A stretch of 62,625 bases of DNA from an uncultured Eggerthella sp. (GTDB lineage: Bacteria > Actinomycetota > Coriobacteriia > Coriobacteriales > Eggerthellaceae), in assembly GCA_900538545.1 (NCBI GenBank), contig UPYK01000011.1:1-62625 (forward strand), in the 5' to 3' direction. Below the pieces are notes generated by a model. The model made no database searches and was not told the origin of the DNA. It worked only from the letters and a program-made list of their open reading frames with translations. Below are positions 35,407 through 43,623 of the stretch, in pieces. How positions within the stretch are numbered: the first letter of the stretch is position 1; the number at the start of each line of letters is the position of its first letter. The position numbers and the translations under genes were made by a program.

Positions 35407-36912
35407 ATGCCATATCAACATAATAAAAAGCAAGATAGAAAACCGACGAAGCGCACCGACCGCCCTGCCCCGCGCAAGGCGAAGCAAAACGTCGCGCGCA
35501 ATACAGCGCGAAACGAAGCAACCCGCGAACGAACCGCTCGTGAGCGCACCGCTGCTTCCAGCACCCAAGCACCCGCATCGGACACCAGGGAATTCACGCC
35601 GAATGCTCGCAAGTCTTCTTCGGCGAGCTCCCGCGAACACGCACAGCCCTCGCGCGATAGGGTGCGCGCAACTTCAGCAAGAACTGCACCTCGCAACCAA
35701 GAGAGAATGCACGATTCCAAGCGCAACGCACGATATCAAGCAGGCACCTCTAGGCGCGATTCCCAAGCGCAAGCACGCCCGCGAAACGCCCAGCAGCACA
35801 GCGCCGTTCAAGAAGTACGCCATAAGTTCCCCATAACGATCTGGATCGCTTTCGCCCTCATCGCCCTTATCGCAGTCGCGTTCGCATTCAGCTCCTGCAC
35901 CTCCTGTTCCTCAAGCGAATCGAACAGTGAAGGAACGCTTGCCGCCTCGGACAAAGCTGCCCCTGAAGGCCAAACGATCACGCTTTCCTTCGCAGGTGAT
36001 TGCACGCTCGGCACCGACGAAGGCTTCGATCGTTCCACGAGCTTCAACGCAAAATACAACGAAGTGGGCGACCCCGCCTACTTCTTCGCGAACGTGGCTA
36101 GCATCTTCGCAGACGACGATGCCACGATCGTGAACATGGAAGGCACCCTCACCGATTCCACTACGCGCGCCGATAAGACCTTCGCGTTCAAAGCACCGCG
36201 CGAATACGCCGAGATACTCAAGGCGGGCAACGTCGATGCCGCATCGCTTGCGAACAATCATTCGCGCGACTACGGCGATCAAAGCTACACCGACACCATC
36301 GAAGCGGTCGAGGCCGTGGGCATTCCTACCTTCGGCTATGATCGCATCGCGTATCTGGACGTGAAAGGCGTGAAGGTTGCGCTCGTCGGAACGTACGAAC
36401 TGGCCGAAGGTGCTGGCATCAAGGACGAAATGGTGAACAACATCAACGCTGCCAAAGAAGCGGAAGCGCAGATCATCGTGGTGTTCTTCCACTGGGGAAC
36501 CGAGCGCGAGACCGTGCCCGACAGCGTTCAGATGGAGCTCGGACATGCTGCCATCGATGCTGGAGCAACACTCGTGGTCGGATCACACCCGCATGTGATC
36601 CAAGGCATGGAGAACTACAACGGGCATACGATCGTCTATAGCTTGGGCAATTTCTGCTTCGGCGGCAACAAGAACCCCAGCGATAAGGATTGCATGATCG
36701 TTCAACAAACGTTCACGGTGCGCGGCAACGATGTCACGATCGACAACACGAACGTGATCCCCTGCTCGATCTCTTCAGTAAGCTCGCGAAACAACTACCA
36801 ACCCACACCTGCAACAGGTGACGAAAAAGAGCGTATCGAGGCGAAGATCAAACGCTCGAGCGACGCCATCGCCGAAATGGCTGCAGGCTCGAGTAGCGGC
36901 TCAAACGAGTAA
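35407..36912 (+). CDS. capA: CapA-family metallophosphatase-like membrane protein
   Basis: A poly-gamma-glutamate synthesis (CapA/PgsA-like) protein. Residues 1-135 are a basic, disordered cytoplasmic tail rich in Arg, Ala and Thr. A membrane helix lies at about 143-163, ending in a Cys/Ser cluster, followed by the extracellular CapA calcineurin-like domain (from about 190: LSFAGDCTLG, NMEGTLT, ASLANNHSRDYG, HWGTE, GSHPHVIQGME, YSLGNFCFG). The Asp, Asn and His metal ligands are conserved. No capsule genes are adjacent, so the substrate is unknown; in Gram-positives such proteins may act on wall polymers. AAGGTGG precedes the ATG. Confidence 0.9.
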   Translation: MPYQHNKKQDRKPTKRTDRPAPRKAKQNVARNTARNEATRERTARERTAASSTQAPASDTREFTPNARKSSSASSREHAQPSRDRVRATSARTAPRNQERMHDSKRNARYQAGTSRRDSQAQARPRNAQQHSAVQEVRHKFPITIWIAFALIALIAVAFAFSSCTSCSSSESNSEGTLAASDKAAPEGQTITLSFAGDCTLGTDEGFDRSTSFNAKYNEVGDPAYFFANVASIFADDDATIVNMEGTLTDSTTRADKTFAFKAPREYAEILKAGNVDAASLANNHSRDYGDQSYTDTIEAVEAVGIPTFGYDRIAYLDVKGVKVALVGTYELAEGAGIKDEMVNNINAAKEAEAQIIVVFFHWGTERETVPDSVQMELGHAAIDAGATLVVGSHPHVIQGMENYNGHTIVYSLGNFCFGGNKNPSDKDCMIVQQTFTVRGNDVTIDNTNVIPCSISSVSSRNNYQPTPATGDEKERIEAKIKRSSDAIAEMAAGSSSGSNE

Positions 36913-36913
36913 A

Positions 36914-36943
36914 AGGCTCGCAGCCCTCCTAGGCCACGAGCCT
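36914..36943. terminator. Possible bidirectional terminator between capA and the hydratase gene
   Basis: AGGCTCG and CGAGCCT form 7-bp arms between the converging 3' ends of capA and the leftward hydratase gene. There is no long T-run on either side. Confidence 0.3.
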
Positions 36944-36984
36944 CAAACGATGCTCTTCAACGATGACGATGAGTGCTGCTTGCG

Positions 36985-37782
36985 CTAATTCCCTGCAAAT
37001 TCTGCGCGGCGCTTCTCGATGAAAGCGTAGACACCTTCGCGAAAATCCTGCGTTGCAGCGCATTCGCATTGCGTGGGCACTTCAACGGTCGTGATCCACT
37101 TGAGATACTCCGCATACTCAACGGTATAGATCTGCTTCTTGATATTCTTGTAAGCGACCAGTGGGCCACGCACCAGCTTGCGCGCGAATTTCATCGTCTC
37201 CTCATCCAAAATATCGGCAGGCACCATGCGCTGCACGAGACCCCAGTCGTAGAATTCCGCTACATCCACCGGGCGACCCGTCACTGCCAGATCCATCGTG
37301 CGCGCAGGGCCGATGGCCTTCGAGAGCAGATAGGTAAGACCCATGTCGGGCACAAGACCGAGGTTCACGAATGCAAGAATGAACTTCGCGTTATCGGCGC
37401 AGATCATGAAATCACCGCTCAATGCCAAGCTCACGCCAGCGCCCGCAACCGACCCAGCAACCGAGGTGATGACGAGCTTGTCCATCTTTTTGAGCTTGTC
37501 GGTGATGATGCTGTTCTTCTCCATCATGGCTGCCATATCCATTGGCTCGCCCGATTCGAAGACACCATGGAGCATCCCCACATCGCCACCTGCAGAGAAC
37601 GAACGTTCGAGCCCTTTGATCACGAGCACCTTCACCTCATCGTTCGTTTCCGCGTTACGTATCGCATCGAGCAATTCGGCGCCCATCTGCGTATCGAGCG
37701 CGTTCAAGTTCTCTTTGCACGCCATCGCGATGACCGCGATACCCTCTTCAACGGTGTAGGTGATCTTCTGATAATCCATCAT
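36985..37782 (-). CDS. Enoyl-CoA hydratase/isomerase family protein
   Basis: A crotonase-fold enzyme of 265 aa. The oxyanion-hole motifs SFSAGGDVG (about 61-69) and AGSVAGAGVSLAL (about 109-121) are clear. In place of the catalytic Glu of hydratases the motif reads GLVPDMG, the pattern seen in PaaG-like isomerases, so isomerisation of an enoyl-CoA is more likely than simple hydration. The ATG follows AAAGGG. It stands alone, with no beta-oxidation genes nearby, so the pathway cannot be inferred. Confidence 0.88.
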   Translation of the reverse strand: MMDYQKITYTVEEGIAVIAMACKENLNALDTQMGAELLDAIRNAETNDEVKVLVIKGLERSFSAGGDVGMLHGVFESGEPMDMAAMMEKNSIITDKLKKMDKLVITSVAGSVAGAGVSLALSGDFMICADNAKFILAFVNLGLVPDMGLTYLLSKAIGPARTMDLAVTGRPVDVAEFYDWGLVQRMVPADILDEETMKFARKLVRGPLVAYKNIKKQIYTVEYAEYLKWITTVEVPTQCECAATQDFREGVYAFIEKRRAEFAGN

Positions 37783-37876
37783 GAGCCCTTTCATAGAACA
37801 ACAGCGAAGCACAGCAGCGCATGTGCGCTCGCAAAAAGCGAGATCATCCCATTTGCGCCACGTGCTTCGATCTATT

Positions 37877-38569
37877 TTACAGTTCGCGAGCCTGATAGAG
37901 GCGTGCGGCGATAAATGCGCTCACAACATAAAGGACAACTGACACCACACAGCCCCCTATCGCGATAGCAACCGTGTGGTCATTCAAGAAGGTGCGCACG
38001 GCCACCATGTCGATCCCATCTGAAACGTTTCCGATCGCAACGCTCGCAAGCACGACCATCACGACCACGAGAAGCGGCAAAAGGCGTGTTGCCTTGTTCA
38101 TGCCAAAACGCATCAGAAGCGGCAGGGTGAGTGCTGCAAGCAGCAAGATGAAGACAAAGCCAGCTATGCCGCAATCGAGAACGGCGAGAGGAGACTCAGG
38201 GGCCGCGAACTCCGCACTTGTGCCGAAACCACCCCAAGCCTGAATGATCGCGATGAATACGAACGAGATCAGCCAAGCCGCAAGCATCGAGACCACCGAA
38301 ACGATGAGCATGCTCACGTAGCGCCCGTAGGCAACCTGGTGCTTGGTCAAAGGCAACGTCATACGGAAGCGCTCCCATCCGTTCATCTCGTCGTAGGCGA
38401 AGATCGAGAAGAGGTACATCAAAGGAGCCATCGTTGCCATTGCAGCCGTGCCAACGATCACCTCACCCGTACCCCATGCAAGGAACCCGCAGATCACAAT
38501 GGATATGAGCAGCAGTTGCACAAAAGCATTCTTGGAAGTGATGAGGTCTGAGAAGATCATAGCTTTCAT
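37877..38569 (-). CDS. ABC-2 type permease (module 1)
   Basis: A 230-aa integral membrane protein with six hydrophobic segments and no recognisable catalytic motif. It overlaps the stop of the upstream ATPase by four bases (ATGA), so the two are coupled. The N-terminal FSDLITSKNAF and MNGWERFRMTLPL between helices resemble YtrC/ABC-2 family permeases of small-molecule or peptide export systems. The substrate is not predictable from sequence; lantibiotic or other antimicrobial export is common for this architecture (inference). Confidence 0.85.
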   Translation of the reverse strand: MKAMIFSDLITSKNAFVQLLLISIVICGFLAWGTGEVIVGTAAMATMAPLMYLFSIFAYDEMNGWERFRMTLPLTKHQVAYGRYVSMLIVSVVSMLAAWLISFVFIAIIQAWGGFGTSAEFAAPESPLAVLDCGIAGFVFILLLAALTLPLLMRFGMNKATRLLPLLVVVMVVLASVAIGNVSDGIDMVAVRTFLNDHTVAIAIGGCVVSVVLYVVSAFIAARLYQAREL

Positions 38570-39450
38570 AGTTGCTCTCCTTTCAAGGTGAGCGTCATGT
38601 AATCGTCAATGGTTGCGCTATCGAGCGCGATGTCTGGGAAAGCCTTCGCGAAAGCGAACCGATCGGGCACGAGCACATCGTAGGCCATGCCGCTCTTGAG
38701 CTTCCGCATACGCTCATCTTCTGCCCAAGCGCTCTCCCATATTAGTTCAAGGTCGCGCTGCCTGCAGTGCGCAACGCCCGCTACATCGCACACCTCATCC
38801 TTGGGCAGGTCGAAAATGAGTTTGCCGCCATCTATACAGATGATCTCATCGGCGATCTTCTCAAGATCGTTCGTGATGTGCGTCGAAAGCAGGATCGCGT
38901 GATCCTCGGTCTTCATGAAATCTCGCAGGATATCCAGCACCTCTTCGCGCGCCATCGGATCGAGGCCAGCTGTTGCTTCATCCAAAACGAGCAGTTTAGG
39001 ATCGTGCGAAAGCGCGAAGGCCAACATGAGCTTCATGCCCATACCGCGCGAAAGTTCTTTCACGTTCTTCTTGGGCGCAAGCTCAAAACGCTCGCACAGC
39101 GTACCGAAGCGCTTCGCGTCCCAATTTCGATAGGCAAAACGGCCGAGCGTTGCCACGTCTTGGACCTTCAAGGTTTCAGGGAAGGCGCACGTATCAAGAA
39201 CAACGCCAATGCGCTCCTTGACGCTCCCTTCCAAAAACATGCCTTTTCCGATCGGGCAACCGAGCACTTCACCTTCACCCTCATCAGGTTGCAAGATGCC
39301 GAGCAGCATCTTGATCGTGGTGGTCTTTCCCGCTCCGTTCGATCCGATCAAGCCCACAACGGTGCCAGCCTCGACGGCAAGCCCGATATCTTCAAGATGG
39401 AAGCCATCGTAGCACTTCCCTAAGTTAGTTACGTTTATCAATGCGTCCAT
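38566..39450 (-). CDS. ABC transporter ATP-binding protein (module 1)
   Basis: An ABC ATPase of 294 aa. Walker A is GSNGAGKTT (about 37-45), the signature region reads ELSRGMGMKL, a variant of LSGGQ, and Walker B is LLVLDEATAGLDP. A C-terminal regulatory region of ~85 residues follows. It belongs to the BcrA/YtrB-like group of exporters. The ATG at 39450 has GAGGAG upstream; the longer open frame would run through gntR. It is the second gene of the gntR-ATPase-permease operon. Confidence 0.92.
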   Translation of the reverse strand: MDALINVTNLGKCYDGFHLEDIGLAVEAGTVVGLIGSNGAGKTTTIKMLLGILQPDEGEGEVLGCPIGKGMFLEGSVKERIGVVLDTCAFPETLKVQDVATLGRFAYRNWDAKRFGTLCERFELAPKKNVKELSRGMGMKLMLAFALSHDPKLLVLDEATAGLDPMAREEVLDILRDFMKTEDHAILLSTHITNDLEKIADEIICIDGGKLIFDLPKDEVCDVAGVAHCRQRDLELIWESAWAEDERMRKLKSGMAYDVLVPDRFAFAKAFPDIALDSATIDDYMTLTLKGEQL

Positions 39451-39469
39451 GTGAATCTCCTCGGACGAG

Positions 39470-39841
39470 CTAGTCTTCCAAAAGCAGATCGAGCATTTCG
39501 TGCAGATCATCCGCGGTAAGCCCGAGAGGTCGCGCATCTGCTATTGCGCGCTCGAGCGACTCTTCAACATGGCGAATGCGCTCCTCACGCAGCAGATCCT
39601 GATTGCCACTGGCAACGAAGGTGCCCTTCCCCTGAACCGTGACCACGAAGCCAAGCTCCTCCAGATCGGAGTACGCGCGCTTGGTAGTGATCACGCTCAC
39701 CCGCAGATCATTGGCAAGAGAGCGAATGCTTGGGAGATGCTCCCCCGCTGTTAACTCGCCGGTCATGATCGCGTCTTTGATCTGAGCCTCTATCTGCTCG
39801 TAGATCGGGACCGAACCCGAATTCGAAATAACGATCTCCAA
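39470..39841 (-). CDS. GntR family regulator, YtrA-like
   Basis: A 123-aa regulator with an N-terminal winged-helix DNA-binding domain (PIYEQIEAQIKDAIMTGEL, then PSIRSLANDLRVS). Its short tail lacks a large effector domain, as in the YtrA subfamily that controls adjacent ABC exporters. The TTG start at 39841 is preferred because AGAGGAC precedes it and the product matches the family length; the frame continues 40 codons upstream across the promoter. Likely autoregulates the operon, and an inducing stress such as a wall-active antibiotic is plausible but unproven. Confidence 0.88.
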   Translation of the reverse strand: MEIVISNSGSVPIYEQIEAQIKDAIMTGELTAGEHLPSIRSLANDLRVSVITTKRAYSDLEELGFVVTVQGKGTFVASGNQDLLREERIRHVEESLERAIADARPLGLTADDLHEMLDLLLED

Positions 39842-39931
39842 TTGTCCTCTTTTCCAGCAGCCCTGCAGCGGCTGCCGCATCGTCTCGCAAAAGCGTCCTT
39901 TCGCGAGACTGTGTGCATATGCAATATAAAC

Positions 39932-39961
39932 AGTATATACACACCTATACACAGCCGTCAA
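39932..39961 (-). promoter_or_regulatory. Strong promoter and likely operator of the gntR-ABC operon
   Basis: Read leftward, TTGACG (39961-39956) and TATACT (39937-39932) are 18 bp apart, close to consensus. The spacer and -10 carry GTATA and TATAC repeats (GTGTATAGGTGTGTATATAC), a plausible YtrA-type operator. Confidence 0.7.
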
Positions 39962-40083
39962 GACGAAAAGCCTTAAGGGGGCAAAGAACAGCGCCGCCCT
40001 TCAAAACAAAGCGAAGGCAGAACTGCTCTCCAGTGTCTTGAAATGTCATGAACTCATTACATTATTGCCCTTCAAATGCCATC

Positions 40084-40089
40084 TATACT
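40084..40089 (+). promoter_or_regulatory. Predicted -10 of the second ABC operon
   Basis: TATACT lies about 55 bases before the XRE-AbrB start; ATTATT 17 bp upstream is only a weak -35. The leader ends in AGGAGG. Confidence 0.35.
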
Positions 40090-40142
40090 TGGTGGTGAAA
40101 GAAGAAAAGGGGCGATACGCTATATCAGGAGGTATGAATCGT

Positions 40143-40595
40143 ATGATTTCTCAGAATATCCAAGCGGCACGAAAGGCACTCGGACTCACCCAAGAAGACC
40201 TTGCGAATCGACTGAGTGTTGCAAGGCAGACCGTTGCCAAGTGGGAATCGGGAGAATCTCTTCCCGATCTCGAAAACGCCTATGCGCTCGCAAAGCTTTT
40301 GGGCGTTTCTGTCGACGACCTCATCGCGCATAACGAAGCAGCGACGGGCTACCCCATTCCTCCCCGCGGGAAGCACATCTTCGGCATCGTGCGCATGGGA
40401 GAACGCGGACAGATCGTCATCCCGAAGAAAGCGCGCGATATCTTCGAGCTGCACGCAGGATCCGAACTGCTCGTTTTGGGCGACGAAGCACAAGGCATCG
40501 CACTGCAGAAGGTCGAAGATGCGGAATCCATGCTTGAGAGCTATGGGCGAATAGTGAACGAACGGAGAGCAGATGGCCCAACCATCAATTCATAG
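40143..40595 (+). CDS. XRE-AbrB fusion transcriptional regulator
   Basis: A 150-aa protein with two DNA-binding types. Residues 1-60 are an XRE helix-turn-helix (LGLTQEDLANRLSVARQTVAKWE). Residues ~79-125 are a SpoVT-AbrB swapped hairpin (VRMGERGQIVIPKKARDIFELHAGSELLVLGD). The ATG at 40143 is 10 bases after AGGAGG; an ATG at 40134 is only one base away from it, so less likely. The 3' end overlaps the ATPase gene by 23 bases. It probably controls the two following ABC genes. Confidence 0.9.
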   Translation: MISQNIQAARKALGLTQEDLANRLSVARQTVAKWESGESLPDLENAYALAKLLGVSVDDLIAHNEAATGYPIPPRGKHIFGIVRMGERGQIVIPKKARDIFELHAGSELLVLGDEAQGIALQKVEDAESMLESYGRIVNERRADGPTINS

Positions 40596-41439
40596 CAGTG
40601 GCTCATCCAAGCCAGAAACGCTCTTGCGCGTCGAGGACCTCGTGAAATCCTATCCTGCCTTTGAGCTGCGTGATGCTTCCTTCTCTGTCGAGGCAGGCAC
40701 CATAACGGGCTTCATCGGACGAAACGGCGCGGGGAAATCGACCACCTTGAAATGTCTTGAAGGTGCGGTGCACCCCGATGGCGGAACCATCGAATACTTC
40801 GGAAAGCCGTACCTGGGAAACGAAGACACCATCAAGGAGCAGGTTGGGTTCGAGCTCAACAGCGCAGACTTCTATCGCACCAAGCGGCTTTCGCTTATCG
40901 CGAATGTCACAAGCAAGTTCTATGCGAATTGGAGCAACGATGCGTATGCTCGCTACTGCAAGCTCTTCAACCTCGATCAGAAGAAGCGCATCATGGATCT
41001 GTCCCAAGGTATGCGCGTCAAGTTCGCACTCGCACTCGCGCTCTCTCACAACGCAAGGCTACTCATCCTCGATGAACCAACCAGCGGGCTCGACCCTGCT
41101 TCGCGCGAAGAAGTGCTGGATATCCTTCTCAAGCTGGCCAGAAGCGAGAACGTAGGCGTGCTGTTCTCCACGCACATAACCTCCGACCTCGAAAAATGCG
41201 CATCCAACATCCTCTATATCGACAACGGGAACATCATCGGCAAAGGGAGCCTTTCCGAATTCAAGGACCGCTATCGCGTTGCACCGCTCGATGCCGCGAA
41301 ACACGCCGACGCACCGATCTACGGAATACGCGAAACCGCCAACGGAACGAGCGCTCTTGTCCCTACCCGATCAGGCATCGGTGACCCTGCAACGCTCGAC
41401 GACATCATGATCCACACGGCACAGGAGGCAACGCTATGA
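40573..41439 (+). CDS. ABC transporter ATP-binding protein (module 2)
   Basis: A 288-aa ABC ATPase. Walker A is GRNGAGKST, the signature reads DLSQGMRVKFALA, Walker B is LLILDEPTSGLDP, and the ATP-switch region is FSTHI. The C-terminal region ends in a short segment like that of module 1, suggesting the two are paralogues. GGAG precedes the ATG, which lies inside the regulator gene. It overlaps the permease by four bases. Confidence 0.92.
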   Translation: MAQPSIHSSGSSKPETLLRVEDLVKSYPAFELRDASFSVEAGTITGFIGRNGAGKSTTLKCLEGAVHPDGGTIEYFGKPYLGNEDTIKEQVGFELNSADFYRTKRLSLIANVTSKFYANWSNDAYARYCKLFNLDQKKRIMDLSQGMRVKFALALALSHNARLLILDEPTSGLDPASREEVLDILLKLARSENVGVLFSTHITSDLEKCASNILYIDNGNIIGKGSLSEFKDRYRVAPLDAAKHADAPIYGIRETANGTSALVPTRSGIGDPATLDDIMIHTAQEATL

Positions 41440-42098
41440 AAGCCGCACTTTTGAAAGAGCTCCGCCTCGTCGTGCATCCTTCGACCTATTTCATCGTGGT
41501 ACTCGGAGCGCTCGTGCTCATACCATCGTGGATGTATGGCGCCATTTTCATCTACGGGGTCCTGGTCGCCTTCTTCAACGGAATGAACGCCCGCGAAATG
41601 CACGACCTCGAGTACTCGTTCTCCCTCCCGCTGTCTCGCGCCAGCATGGCAAGAGCGCGCATCCTTACCATGACTGGGATCGAAATGATCATGCTCGCTA
41701 TCATGATCATCTTCATCGCGCTGCGCGATCCGCTGGGAATCAACGGGATCACCCCGCCTTCGGAAGCAGTGGGAACAGCCGCGAATCTCTATCTTGTTGC
41801 GCTCGGATTCATCACGTTCGGCATGTTCAACCTGGTGTTCTATCCCTTGTATTATCGCAATCCGCTGAAGGTCGGACTGCCTTTCATCATCGCTTCTATC
41901 CCTGCCGCGCTCTGCATTGCTGCAACCGTAGTGCTCCCCTATCTCCCCCTTGCGAACGCTGCGTCCTTTGGTGTCGCGAGCTTCAATGACCCAAGCGCTC
42001 AACTTTGCGCGCTTGCAGCAGGGCTTATGGTCTTCATCATCTGCAACATTGCTGCATGCAAGCTTTCAGCACGCTCATTCGCCCACTTCGATGCCTGA
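41436..42098 (+). CDS. ABC-2 type permease (module 2)
   Basis: A 220-aa membrane protein with six predicted helices. The FFNGMNAREMHDLEYSFSLPLSR segment (split by helices) is similar in kind to the first module's permease, and the gene similarly begins within the ATPase stop (ATGA). No catalytic residues are recognised. Substrate unknown. Confidence 0.85.
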   Translation: MKAALLKELRLVVHPSTYFIVVLGALVLIPSWMYGAIFIYGVLVAFFNGMNAREMHDLEYSFSLPLSRASMARARILTMTGIEMIMLAIMIIFIALRDPLGINGITPPSEAVGTAANLYLVALGFITFGMFNLVFYPLYYRNPLKVGLPFIIASIPAALCIAATVVLPYLPLANAASFGVASFNDPSAQLCALAAGLMVFIICNIAACKLSARSFAHFDA

Positions 42099-42247
42099 CG
42101 CATCTTTTGAATGAGCAGCTCGAACGCTATAAATCCGGGACGACGAAACGTCACAAGTAGCTGAGGGTCCGATCAGGAAAAGAGCACCGCCAACATTCGT
42201 CCACTCAAGAGCTTCCTGGTACGTAAGCTCCTAGCTCATCTATACTG

Positions 42248-42568
42248 ATGCACGTGAATAAGATCGATAAAGATAGACGTGTTCTCGAAGCCATGGGAAG
42301 CATCTACTGCCAAGGCAATCACGCCGATGCTCAAAAAGATGAAGGCGGAATGTGCCCAGAGTGCCGTGCAACCATAGAGAACACGCTTTCTCGCGCAGCA
42401 TCATGCCCATACGGACACGAAGGCAATTGCCAAGACTGCAAGACACACTGCCAGCGCGGCGATGCTCAGATTCGCATCAAAGCCATCATGCGCTATGCTG
42501 CGCCCAGGATGATGGTTCGTCATCCGATCATGGCGCTCGAATACCTTCGCAAGAAACTGCGTGCTTAA
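42248..42568 (+). CDS. YgbA-like nitrous-oxide-stimulated-promoter family protein
   Basis: A 106-aa Cys-rich protein of the YgbA/NOSP family. The core KDRRVLEAMGSIYC, the CPECRATIENTLSRA region and the CPYGHEGNCQDCKTHC stretch carry six or more cysteines that look metal- or cluster-binding. In E. coli the homologue is induced by nitric oxide and aids recovery; whether the role is shared here is inference. A TATACT lies two bases upstream of the ATG, so either the mRNA is near-leaderless or the promoter lies elsewhere. Confidence 0.8.
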   Translation: MHVNKIDKDRRVLEAMGSIYCQGNHADAQKDEGGMCPECRATIENTLSRAASCPYGHEGNCQDCKTHCQRGDAQIRIKAIMRYAAPRMMVRHPIMALEYLRKKLRA

Positions 42569-42731
42569 TGCTTCCTGTCGAAAAAGTGCGCTAAGACGCA
42601 CCGTTCCCTCTCTTTGAATACCTCTGTCAGGCCATATAGCGCTTTCATACAGGAACCTCCATGCTCTGTATCAGATTCGAAATATTGAAGCAGTACAATG
42701 AAGAAGCACCATTTTCGACAAAGGAGTCAAT

Positions 42732-43532
42732 ATGAATCGCTTGAAGGACAAGGTCGCCATCGTCACCGGATCCACGAGTGGCATCGGTAAAGGTATTGCA
42801 AAGATGTTCGCTACTGAAGGCGCACGCGTTGTCGTATGCGGCCGCCGTGAAGAACGTGGAGCGGCTATCGTCGACGAGATCAAAGCCGCAGGCGGCGAGG
42901 CAATGTATCACTTCCTCGACGTGACCAAACCTGAAACCGTCGATGCGCTTCTTGCCGACACGGAAGCAACCTGGGGCAAGGTCGACGTGATGGTGAACAA
43001 TGCTGCTGGCATGGCCTTGAAGGATGGTCGCGTGGACGAGATATCGCTCGAAGACTGGGACGCCGTCTTCGCCAGCGACATCCGCAGCACCTTCTACTGC
43101 ACGAAGATCGCCCTGCCCTACCTCAAGCGCAACGACAAGGCTTCCATCATTAACATCGGATCCATGGCTGCATGCAGTGGCGACTTGGGCTCGACCGCTT
43201 ATGCTTGCGCAAAGGCGGGCGTTGACATGCTCACGAAATACACTGCACTGCAATATGGCAAGGACGGCGTTCGATGCAATTGTGTGCGTCCGGGCCTTAT
43301 CATCACCGAAGAGAACGCCGACAACGTGCCCGATATGCTGAAGGACATCTTCCTTGATAACATCGAGGTTACGCGCTATGGCTCGCCTGATGATATTGCT
43401 GCCATGTGCGTATACCTCGCATCCGACGAAAGCGAATACTTCACAGGGCAAGTCGTTACGGTAGATGGCGGCTTGAACGCCCATGTTCCTACCGTTGCAC
43501 AGTTCCGTGCGCTCGCATCGCGCACCTGGTAA
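42732..43532 (+). CDS. Short-chain dehydrogenase/reductase
   Basis: A classical SDR of 266 aa. The cofactor motif TGSTSGIG is at 12-19, NNAAG at 89-93, and the catalytic Ser144, Tyr157 and Lys161 follow. Arg residues after the second strand (CGRRE) suggest NADP(H). PGLIITEEN replaces the common PG-I-T segment. AAGGAG precedes the ATG. The substrate is unknown: steroid or bile-acid hydroxysteroid dehydrogenases of this type occur in gut Coriobacteriia, but the sequence alone does not settle it. It appears monocistronic. Confidence 0.88.
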   Translation: MNRLKDKVAIVTGSTSGIGKGIAKMFATEGARVVVCGRREERGAAIVDEIKAAGGEAMYHFLDVTKPETVDALLADTEATWGKVDVMVNNAAGMALKDGRVDEISLEDWDAVFASDIRSTFYCTKIALPYLKRNDKASIINIGSMAACSGDLGSTAYACAKAGVDMLTKYTALQYGKDGVRCNCVRPGLIITEENADNVPDMLKDIFLDNIEVTRYGSPDDIAAMCVYLASDESEYFTGQVVTVDGGLNAHVPTVAQFRALASRTW

Positions 43533-43623
43533 ATGTTAAAGCGCAGAAATGAGCGTGCATCTTCGTTATGCCGATGTGCACTTTGGACGCACCTCACCTG
43601 CGCTTGCTAGCATCTGATCCACT

